Source: Streptomonospora nanhaiensis (GTDB lineage: Bacteria > Actinomycetota > Actinomycetes > Streptosporangiales > Streptosporangiaceae). From it: a stretch of 64,000 nt of DNA. The translations under genes and the position numbers were made by a program. Location of the stretch: positions 4,774,001-4,838,000 of the forward strand of contig NZ_JACCFO010000001.1 of the NCBI RefSeq assembly GCF_013410565.1. The letters are read 5' to 3'. Positions 57,855-64,000 of this stretch are shown in pieces (the stretch's first letter is position 1; every line of letters begins with the position of its first letter). Under the pieces are notes generated by a model that saw only the letters and a program-made list of their open reading frames with translations, did not search any database and had not been told where the DNA came from.

Positions 57855-59777
57855 TCAGCCCGGGGCGCCGGCCGCGCTGGGGGTGTCGGGCTCCTGGCGG
57901 ACCGCGGTCACCGGCAGGGGGCGGGTGAAGCGCAGTTCGGCGGGGGCGCCGGCCGGCACGGCGGGGGAGCGGGGGAACACCGGCCGCACGCGCTCGTAGG
58001 CCGAGCCGGGCGCCGGGCGGGGGTCGGGCTCGCCCTTGTTGGGCCAGAACGACATCGCCCGCTCGGCCTGTGCGGTGATGGTCAGCGACGGGTTGACGCC
58101 GAGGTTGGCGCTGACGGCCGAGCCGTCGACCACGTGCACCCCGGGGTGGCCGTAGAGCCGGTGGTAGGGGTCGATCACGCCGGTCTGGGGTGAGGCGCCG
58201 ATCGGGCAGCCGCCCAGGAAGTGCGCGGTGAGCGGGACGTTGAAGACGTCGCCGACCGTGCCGCCGGGGAAGCCGTCGATCTCGGCGGCCAGCCGGGTCA
58301 TGACCTCCTGGCCCTGCGGGATCCAGCTCGGGTTGGGCTCGCCGTGGCCCTGCCGGGAGGTCAGCACGCGCCGGCCCAGCAGGCCCCGGCGGGTGTAGGT
58401 GGTCAGCGAGTTGTCCAGCGACTGCATGACCAGGCCGATGATGGTGCGCTCGGAGAACCGGCGCACCGACATGCTGCGGGTGAAGACGTAGGGGTGGCGC
58501 GCGGCCAGCAGGAGGAACCGCAGCCAGCGCGGGATCCGCCCGCCGCCGGGCACCTGGATGGTGGCCAGCAGGCCCATGGCGTTGGAGCCCTTGCCGTAGC
58601 GCACCGGCTCGACGTGGGTGTGGGGGTCGGGGTGCATGGACGAGGTGATCGCCACGCCCCGGGAGAAGTCCTCGGGCGGGTCGATGTGCCGGGTCATGGC
58701 GCCGGCCAGCGACTCGGAGTTGGTGCGGGTGAGCGAGCCCAGGCGCGGGGAGATGCGGGGCAGCAGGCCGGAGTCGCGCATGCGGTGCAGCAGGGTCTGC
58801 GTGCCGTAGGTGCCGGCGGCCACCACCACCTGGCGGGCGGTGAAGGTGCGGGCGTTGGCGCGGGTGCGCGGGGCGCCGGTGGCCAGGGTGTCGACCGCGA
58901 AGCCGGGGCCGCGCCCGGGCGGCAGCTCGCGCAGGCGCTCCACCGTGGTCATGGGGTGGATGACCGCGCCGCCGCGCTCGGCGAAGTACAGGTAGTTCTC
59001 GGTCAGCGCGTTCTTGGCGCCGTGGCGGCAGCCGGTCATGCAGTTGCCGCACTCCACGCAGGCGCGGCGGGCGGGGCCGGCGCCGCCGAAGTAGGGGTCG
59101 CCGGCCGACTCGCCGGGCTCGGCGCGGCAGGAGCCGTCGGCGTCGCGGCCGTCGCCGAAGTACACGCCCACGGGCGCCAGGCGGAAGGTGTCGCCCACGC
59201 CCATGTCCTCGGCGACCTTCTTCAGGTGCACGTCGGCGGCGGTCATGGTGGGGTTGGTGCGGGCGCCGAGCATGCGCTGGGCCTGGTCGTAGTAGGGGGC
59301 GAGTTCGCTGCGCCAGTCGGTGATGTCGCGCCACTGGGGGTCGTTGTAGAAGTCCTCCAGCGGGGTGTAGAGCGTGTTGGCGTAGTTGAGCGAGCCGCCG
59401 CCCACGCCGGCCCCGGCCAGGATCATCACGTCCCGCAGCAGGTGGATGCGCTGGAGGCCGAACATGCCCAGCGCGGGCGCCCACAGGAAGTTGCGCAGGT
59501 CCCAGGAGGTGGTGGGGAGGGTTTCGGGCGTGAAGCGGCGGCCGGCCTCCAGCACGCCGACGCGGTAGCCCTTCTCGGTCAGGCGCAGCGCGCTGACCGC
59601 GCCGCCGAAGCCCGAGCCGATGACCACCACGTCGTAGTCGAAGGGGTCGGCCGCGGATCCGGCCGAATCCCGGGCGGGCCGCTCCTGGGCGTGGTACTTG
59701 TGGTCGGCCTGGTCCGCCTGGTCCGCGGGGTGGTGCTGAGCCGGTCGGGACTGCGCTGATGCGTTCTCCGTTGCCAC
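57855..59777 (-). CDS. GMC oxidoreductase (cholesterol-oxidase-like)
   Basis: A 640-residue flavoprotein. FAD-binding VVVIGSGFGGAVSALRLTEKGY near residue 50, then VGGGSLNYANTL, a cysteine-rich CVECGNCMTGCRHGAKN segment (about 225-240) typical of this GMC branch, and the C-terminal GMC pattern LGGCPIG...VVDGSAVSANLGVNPSLTITA. Members oxidise sterols and other secondary alcohols. The first 45 residues are polar and poorly conserved, and no Tat signal is visible. The GTG start follows GAAGG. The AACATTACAAT motif lies 106 nt upstream. Confidence 0.92.
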   Translation of the reverse strand: MATENASAQSRPAQHHPADQADQADHKYHAQERPARDSAGSAADPFDYDVVVIGSGFGGAVSALRLTEKGYRVGVLEAGRRFTPETLPTTSWDLRNFLWAPALGMFGLQRIHLLRDVMILAGAGVGGGSLNYANTLYTPLEDFYNDPQWRDITDWRSELAPYYDQAQRMLGARTNPTMTAADVHLKKVAEDMGVGDTFRLAPVGVYFGDGRDADGSCRAEPGESAGDPYFGGAGPARRACVECGNCMTGCRHGAKNALTENYLYFAERGGAVIHPMTTVERLRELPPGRGPGFAVDTLATGAPRTRANARTFTARQVVVAAGTYGTQTLLHRMRDSGLLPRISPRLGSLTRTNSESLAGAMTRHIDPPEDFSRGVAITSSMHPDPHTHVEPVRYGKGSNAMGLLATIQVPGGGRIPRWLRFLLLAARHPYVFTRSMSVRRFSERTIIGLVMQSLDNSLTTYTRRGLLGRRVLTSRQGHGEPNPSWIPQGQEVMTRLAAEIDGFPGGTVGDVFNVPLTAHFLGGCPIGASPQTGVIDPYHRLYGHPGVHVVDGSAVSANLGVNPSLTITAQAERAMSFWPNKGEPDPRPAPGSAYERVRPVFPRSPAVPAGAPAELRFTRPLPVTAVRQEPDTPSAAGAPG

Positions 59778-59882
59778 GGCCTCGCCTTCCTGTGCTGCTT
59801 CGGCTGGGGACTCGCGCCTGAAGTCCGCACTCCCAGCACCCGACCGCGGGACGGTCAAGCACTTGGAAATGTGACATCGGCT

Positions 59883-59924
59883 ATTGTAATGTTCCTCACC
59901 TACCAGCGGGTAAGGTGACCCGCT
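59883..59924. promoter_or_regulatory. Divergent operator region: repeated 11-mer and 7-6-7 dyad
   Basis: ATTGTAATGTT (59883-59893) is the exact reverse complement of the 11-mer at 55875-55885. It is followed by the dyad AGCGGGT-AAGGTG-ACCCGCT (59905-59924). Both lie between the GMC gene and the divergent DUF6230 gene, so at least two regulators may act here. Confidence 0.55.
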
Positions 59925-60011
59925 TAACACAGAGCTGTGCCGATCTCACACTCCCCGCACTCCCACATCCCCATCGCGGCGTCCGCCGGATGCCCGGTAG
60001 AGGAGGAATCC

Positions 60012-60641
60012 ATGGCAGAGGAAGAGGAGACCCCGGCCGAGGCCGCCCCCGTGTCGGGCGGTACCCGCTGGCGGCGGTTCGGTCTGGCCCTCATCCCGGC
60101 CCTCGGCGCGGCGGGCGTCCTCGTCGCCATGACGGCCCAGGGGACCATCGCGGCGTCGTTCGCGGTGTCGGGGCAGAGCTTCAAGGTGTCGGCCGACCAG
60201 CTGCGCGGCACCGGGTTCACCCAGTACGGCGACATCGCCACCTCGGGCGACGGCTCCGAGCACCCGGTGGGGGTGTCGGTGATCGACGAGGTCGAGCTGG
60301 ACAACCTGTGCCAGTCGGTGCTGATGGACACCCCGGTCGGCGAGGTCACCCTGCTGGTCAACGCCGGGCAGGGCGACGAGCCCGCGAGCGCGCGCAACAT
60401 GGTGATCGACGTCCAGCAGCTCTCCGGCGACGCCGAGTTCACCAACTTCGAGATCGGGCGCGACGCCTCGACCCTGGAGAACGCCAGCGGCGAGGTCGGC
60501 GAGGTCGGCGGCTTCGGCCAGCAGGCCGACACCATCACCATCGACGGGCTGCGCCAGACGGCGTGGTCGGTCAACGCCGGGACGTTCAGTCTCACCGGGC
60601 TGCGCCTGAGCGTGGAGCCCGGCGACCACGAGTGCTACTGA
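60012..60641 (+). CDS. DUF6230-family protein (cholesterol-esterase-like family name)
   Basis: A 209-residue protein. One membrane helix or uncleaved signal anchor (about 22-48, LALIPALGAAGVLVAMTAQGTIAASFAVSG) is followed by a beta-rich outside domain with VDELDNLCQSVLMDTP-like and GLRQTAWSVNAGTFSLTGLRL segments. The family is now called DUF6230; related Streptomyces proteins were once annotated as cholesterol esterases, which I recall but cannot verify. No Ser-hydrolase motif is visible. AGGAGG is well placed before ATG 60012. The DUF6114 gene follows after 4 nt. Confidence 0.85.
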   Translation: MAEEEETPAEAAPVSGGTRWRRFGLALIPALGAAGVLVAMTAQGTIAASFAVSGQSFKVSADQLRGTGFTQYGDIATSGDGSEHPVGVSVIDEVELDNLCQSVLMDTPVGEVTLLVNAGQGDEPASARNMVIDVQQLSGDAEFTNFEIGRDASTLENASGEVGEVGGFGQQADTITIDGLRQTAWSVNAGTFSLTGLRLSVEPGDHECY

Positions 60642-60645
60642 TCCC

Positions 60646-62190
60646 ATGGCAGGCAACGGCTCGCACGGTACGGACCGCCCCTTCGGCGCCCGCGCGGCGC
60701 GCGGCGTGCGCGGCACACCCCGCCGCGCGTCCGCACGGAGGTCGGCGTTCCGGCGGTGGCGGGGCAGCCGGCCCTTCTGGGGCGGCCTGCTGACCGTCCT
60801 GGCCGGGGCGGTGGTCATCGCCGCCCCCGCCCTCAACCCGCTGGAGCTGATCGTCCAGCAGGGCATCGCCGGGATCTCGGGCTACTTCGCCGGGGTGCTG
60901 CTGATGGCCATCGGCGTCCTGGTGTGGCTCCAGCCGCCGCAGCGGTTCTTCTACGGCATCGTGGCGATCCTGCTCGCGCTGGTGTCCTTCGTGACCTCCA
61001 ACTTCGGCGGGTTCGTCTTCGGCATGCTGTTCGGCCTGGTCGGCGGCGCACTGACCATCGCCTGGGTGCCCGACCGCCCCGCGCGCCGGAAGGCCGCCCG
61101 GCGGGCGGCCGCGCGGGAGGAGCCGGAGGTAGGGACCGAGCGGGCGACCGGCGAGGCGCCGGGGCCGGCCGACGAGGAGGCCCCAGGAGCGGCGCCGGAG
61201 GCGCCGAGGAAAGCGGAGGCCGACGCACGCGGGGAGGAGCCGCCCCCCACGCGCTTCGAGCCTCGTGGGGAGTCGCCCACCACGCGCATCGACACTCGGG
61301 GGGCGGCGCCCGTCGAGCCCCGTGCTGCCGAACCGCCCGGCAGTCTGCACGCGCTGTCGGCGGCGGTCCTGGCCCTCGCGCTGGCCGTGCCGGGACCGGC
61401 CGCGATCACCTGGCCCTGGGACGACTGGTTCGGCGGAGGCGGCGGCGAGACCTCCGAACCGTCCCCCTCGCCCTCGCCCAGCGAGTCCGGCGCCGCCCCG
61501 TCGGACCCGCCCGGCGGCGGCGATGAAGGCGGCGCGGGCGGCGGAGCCGAGGAGGGCTCCGGCGATGGCGGCACGGCCGAGGACGGCGCGGACGGCGCGG
61601 ACGCCGACGAGGACGCGCAGCGGGAGGAGGAGCGCGACCGGCCCGAGCCCGCCGCCGAGTGCACCGTCCAGGAGGGCGCGGCGGCGATGCCCGAGGAGGA
61701 GTACCGCGCGCTGCTGGAGGCGTGCCGCCGGGCCCAGGAGTCCGGCGAGCCGCCGGAGGTCCAGGTCAGCAGGGGTGATGAGGCGCCGTGGCCGGCGCAC
61801 ACCGCCGAGTCGGGGCTGAGCGCCGACCGCCTCCACATGGAGGGCGCGTCCTTCGACGGGGTCGTGGAGTACCCCTCCCGCAACGGGACCGTGCGCTACC
61901 TCAAGCTGTCGATGGACGTCGCGGAGTTCACCGGCGCCCGGCAGTGGTTCGCGTTCGACGGCGGCGACGGGGCGCTGGAGATCCCCGAGATGACGATGTC
62001 AGGCGAGGTCGTCATGCACGTCACCCGCATGAAGGCCAGCATCCTCGGCATCCCTCTGACCTTCACCCCCGACTTCCCCCCGCCCCTGCTCCTGCCCACC
62101 ATGACCGTCACCGACCTGGAGGTCGACCAGCCCTTGGCCCAGGCCCAGGAAATCTCGATCGGCGACCTGTCGGAAACCATCGAGGCATAG
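60646..62190 (+). CDS. DUF6114-family membrane protein with an extracellular C-terminal domain
   Basis: A 514-residue protein. Residues 40-145 hold four helices of DUF6114 (FWGGLLTVLAGAVVIAAPAL, GISGYFAGVLLMAIGVLVWL, FYGIVAILLALVSFVTSNFGGFVFGMLFG). A charged linker, a hydrophobic segment (about 230-255) and a Gly/Asp/Glu-rich stretch follow. The last 130 residues look like a beta-domain related in style to DUF6230 (LHMEGASFDGVVEYPS..., PEMTMSGEVVMHVTRMKASILG). That domain is longer than in most DUF6114 proteins I know. Likely an envelope complex with the preceding protein; function unknown. Confidence 0.82.
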   Translation: MAGNGSHGTDRPFGARAARGVRGTPRRASARRSAFRRWRGSRPFWGGLLTVLAGAVVIAAPALNPLELIVQQGIAGISGYFAGVLLMAIGVLVWLQPPQRFFYGIVAILLALVSFVTSNFGGFVFGMLFGLVGGALTIAWVPDRPARRKAARRAAAREEPEVGTERATGEAPGPADEEAPGAAPEAPRKAEADARGEEPPPTRFEPRGESPTTRIDTRGAAPVEPRAAEPPGSLHALSAAVLALALAVPGPAAITWPWDDWFGGGGGETSEPSPSPSPSESGAAPSDPPGGGDEGGAGGGAEEGSGDGGTAEDGADGADADEDAQREEERDRPEPAAECTVQEGAAAMPEEEYRALLEACRRAQESGEPPEVQVSRGDEAPWPAHTAESGLSADRLHMEGASFDGVVEYPSRNGTVRYLKLSMDVAEFTGARQWFAFDGGDGALEIPEMTMSGEVVMHVTRMKASILGIPLTFTPDFPPPLLLPTMTVTDLEVDQPLAQAQEISIGDLSETIEA

Positions 62191-62215
62191 GCGGCTCGCG
62201 GCGATCCCGGCCTTT

Positions 62216-62261
62216 TATGCTGAGCCCAATGAGACGGCCACGGCGGGACGGGAGTCTTTGA
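62216..62261 (+). promoter_or_regulatory. Promoter and leaderless mini-ORF before the XRE gene
   Basis: TATGCT (62216-62221) is followed after 7 nt by ATG 62229, which opens a 10-codon ORF (MRRPRRDGSL) ending in TGA 62259-62261. The TGA overlaps the ATG of the XRE gene (TGATG), and the mini-ORF contains its GGGAG ribosome-binding site. This fits a leaderless leader peptide translationally coupled to the regulator. Confidence 0.55.
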
Positions 62262-63499
62262 TGAACAACGGTTTGCCCGACCCCGGTGAGGCGGGTTTGA
62301 GTTTCGGGCAGCGGCTCAAATTCACGCGGACTCGCCGGGGAATGACACGGGAAGTGCTGGCGGGACTCGTGGGGAAATCCGCTTCCTGGGTGAAAGCCGT
62401 CGAGAACGGGCGGTTGGGTACGCCGAAACTGTCTGTTCTGCTGCGGCTGGCCGAGGTTCTGCGGGTGCGGGACCTCGCGGAGCTGACCGGGGACCAGCGG
62501 ATGCCGGTGGACCTGTTCACCGGGCCGGGGCACGCGCGGCTGGCGGCGGTGCGCGCGGCCGTCAACTCCGTTCCTCTGGCTGATCCGCGCACCGCTCCGC
62601 CGCCAGCCCATATCCGGGCGCGGCTGGACAGCGCGTGGCGCGCCCGGCACGCGGCGCCGAACCACCGCGAGGTGATCGGCGCGCTGCTCCCGGACCTCAT
62701 CGCCGACGCCCAGGCGGCGGCGCGGCAGGAGCAGAGCCGGGAGCAATGGAGGTCGGCGCAGGCGCTCCTCGCCGAGGTCTACGCGCTCGCCCAGTTCTTT
62801 CTCGCCTACCAGCCCGCCCAGGACCTGCTGTGGCGGGTCGCCGAGCGCGGCATGGTCGCCGCGCAGGACTCGGGCGACCCGCACGCGATCGGGGTGGCGG
62901 CCTGGCTGATGGCCCAGGCGCACCGCGACTCCGGCGACTGGGACGCCGCCGATCAGGTCACGGCGCGCACAGCCGATGAGCTGGCCCGGCGGCTGCCCGA
63001 CGCCGACCACGACGTCCTGGCCGTATGGGGCGCTCTCACCTTCGAGGCCGGGTACACGGCCGCACGGCGGGGCGAGGCCGGCACGGCGTGGGGCCGCTGG
63101 GACACCGCCGCCGCCGTGGCCGGGCGCCTGCCCGCCGACTACTACCACCCGGTGACCTCGTTCTCGCGGGTGATCATGGGAGCCCACGCCGTCACGGTCG
63201 CCGTGGAGTTGCGTGCCGGAGGAGAGTCCGTCCGCCAGGCCACCCGGGCCGCAGGCGACGCCATCCCCTCACGCCCGCGCCGCGCCCGGCACGCCATCGA
63301 ACAGGCGCGCGCGTTCCACCTCGACAACCAGCCCGAAACCGCCATGTCGGTCCTCCAATCCGCCCACGACGCGGCCCCGGAGACCATTCGCTACAACGGC
63401 TACGCCCGCCGCATCATCCTCGAAGAACTCGACGCCGCATCTCCCCAGCGCCGCAACCGCGCCGCCGAACTCGCCGAAAAGTCCGGCGTGCTTGTCTAG
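62261..63499 (+). CDS. XRE-family regulator with TPR-like C-terminal domain
   Basis: A 412-residue protein. Cro/C1-type helix-turn-helix at about 14-72 (FGQRLKFTRTRRGMTREVLAGLVGKSASWVKAVENGRLGTPKLSVLLRLAEVL), then a long all-helical C-terminus with TPR-like repeats (DLIADAQAAARQEQSREQWRSAQALLAEVYALAQFFLAYQPAQDLLWRVAERGM). This family is expanded in Streptomyces and Nocardiopsis; members are often paired with small proteins, but none follows here. The G+C content of its first 200 nt is slightly lower than the neighbours. The ATG overlaps the mini-ORF stop. Confidence 0.9.
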   Translation: MNNGLPDPGEAGLSFGQRLKFTRTRRGMTREVLAGLVGKSASWVKAVENGRLGTPKLSVLLRLAEVLRVRDLAELTGDQRMPVDLFTGPGHARLAAVRAAVNSVPLADPRTAPPPAHIRARLDSAWRARHAAPNHREVIGALLPDLIADAQAAARQEQSREQWRSAQALLAEVYALAQFFLAYQPAQDLLWRVAERGMVAAQDSGDPHAIGVAAWLMAQAHRDSGDWDAADQVTARTADELARRLPDADHDVLAVWGALTFEAGYTAARRGEAGTAWGRWDTAAAVAGRLPADYYHPVTSFSRVIMGAHAVTVAVELRAGGESVRQATRAAGDAIPSRPRRARHAIEQARAFHLDNQPETAMSVLQSAHDAAPETIRYNGYARRIILEELDAASPQRRNRAAELAEKSGVLV

Positions 63500-63537
63500 G
63501 CCCCTGGTCAGCAATTCCCGCAGGGCGCGGATTTCGC

Positions 63538-64000
63538 TCAATGCGCTCCCTTGGCCGTATTCCGATATTCGGCGTGGACGGTTTCCAGTACTTCGGCGAC
63601 CTCGGGGACGTCGTGGAAGGGGTGGAGGGCGGTGAGGACGGCGCGGCCGCGTCGGGACGTGCGGTGGCTGCCGAGGTTCGCCGACATCGCGAGCATCCGG
63701 CGGGCCACGGCGGCGGCCTCCTCGGGTTCGTTGGCGTCGGCGTAGGCCACGGCCAGCCAGGACAGGTACAGGGCGTGCTCGCGGGTGTGGGTGGTGTCGT
63801 AGCGGGCCAGCACCTCGGTGAGTAGCGGCACCGCCCGCAGGGGGCGGCGGAGTTCGGTGTGGACGCGGGCCGCCATGATCTGGAGTTCGCCCTCGTCCAC
63901 CCAGTACAGCCAGGCGGGTTCGGCCTCGTCGCGGTGCCGGGCCAGGGCTGACTCGGCCTCGCCGAGCGCGCGCATGGCGCCCTGGGCGTCGCCGGTCATG
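63538..64000 (-). CDS. TPR-type regulator C-terminus, partial
   Basis: At least 154 codons enter from the right edge; the start lies outside the window (the ATG at 63999 is probably internal). Helical repeats with ALGEAESALARHRDEAEPAWLYWVDEGELQIMAARVHTEL and YLSWLAVAYADANEPEEAAAVARRML are the TPR-like tail of XRE-family regulators of the same kind as the convergent gene. It ends HAEYRNTAKGAH. The DNA-binding part cannot be seen. Confidence 0.75.
   Translation of the reverse strand, partial: MTGDAQGAMRALGEAESALARHRDEAEPAWLYWVDEGELQIMAARVHTELRRPLRAVPLLTEVLARYDTTHTREHALYLSWLAVAYADANEPEEAAAVARRMLAMSANLGSHRTSRRGRAVLTALHPFHDVPEVAEVLETVHAEYRNTAKGAH

Noticed and set aside
52828-59777. Secondary-metabolite cluster around the AurF-like protein.
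   Set aside because: No polyketide, peptide, terpene or RiPP core gene is present; a catabolic or tailoring role is at least as likely.

Overview
The window is about 72% G+C by eye. It has many GTG starts, actinobacterial -10 boxes of the TANNNT type (several placed so that the transcript would be leaderless), a DtxR/IdeR-type iron box, an HspR (HAIR) operator before lon, and many regulators typical of actinomycetes. A chromosome of a filamentous actinomycete is most likely, perhaps a member of the Nocardiopsaceae (Nocardiopsis, Streptomonospora or a relative). The genus is an inference from gene content. Most of the window looks like ordinary chromosome. There is no prophage, insertion sequence, CRISPR array, or polyketide/non-ribosomal peptide synthase gene.

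Layout. 0-8.4 kb: a Ser/Thr kinase, an MFS transporter, a decayed cellulose-binding-domain (CBM2) fragment beside an atypical tRNA, peroxiredoxin Bcp, a CDP-alcohol phosphatidyltransferase, a D-threonine-aldolase-like PLP enzyme and PurU. 8.4-12.6 kb: an ECF sigma factor and its zinc-finger anti-sigma (fused to an Asp23-like domain) diverge from a six-gene Asp23/AmaP envelope-stress operon with a strongly structured leader. 12.7-15.1 kb: a HAD hydrolase, an iron-box-controlled FhuF-like ferric reductase and a MarR regulator. 15.1-19.9 kb: gcvT-gcvH-glyA-sdaA behind a tandem glycine riboswitch, a glycine/serine catabolic unit without gcvP. 20-28 kb: class I DAHP synthase, prolyl iminopeptidase, a 3-cysteine ferredoxin with a convergent ferredoxin reductase, asparaginase, a DEDDh exonuclease, a TetR regulator and heme oxygenase.

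28-46 kb: a three-gene overlapping signalling unit (receiver-PP2C phosphatase, CHASE3-type histidine kinase, Rcp1-like receiver), LMW tyrosine phosphatase, MGMT, a SHOCT/membrane protein pair, a GAF-PucR regulator with 3-hydroxybutyrate dehydrogenase, an MHS transporter, a DesK/NarL two-component pair, HspR-controlled lon and a WD40-fused receptor kinase. 46-52.6 kb: a Gfo/Idh/MocA oxidoreductase, a TetR regulator divergent from an MFS gene broken by an in-frame amber codon, a second MFS gene and a DUF1537 four-carbon acid-sugar kinase.

52.8-62.2 kb is the most accessory-looking part: DUF4873 protein, Baeyer-Villiger-type monooxygenase, AurF-like diiron oxygenase, MerR regulator, alpha/beta hydrolase and a GMC (cholesterol-oxidase-like) oxidoreductase, then a DUF6230/DUF6114 pair. 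Two promoters of this block share an identical A/T-rich 11-mer, so it may be a co-regulated oxidative catabolic system. The window ends with a TPR-tailed XRE regulator preceded by a leaderless mini-ORF, and a partial TPR-type protein that runs off the edge.

Starts were chosen from ribosome-binding sites, leaderless promoters and family alignment from memory. No database search was possible.
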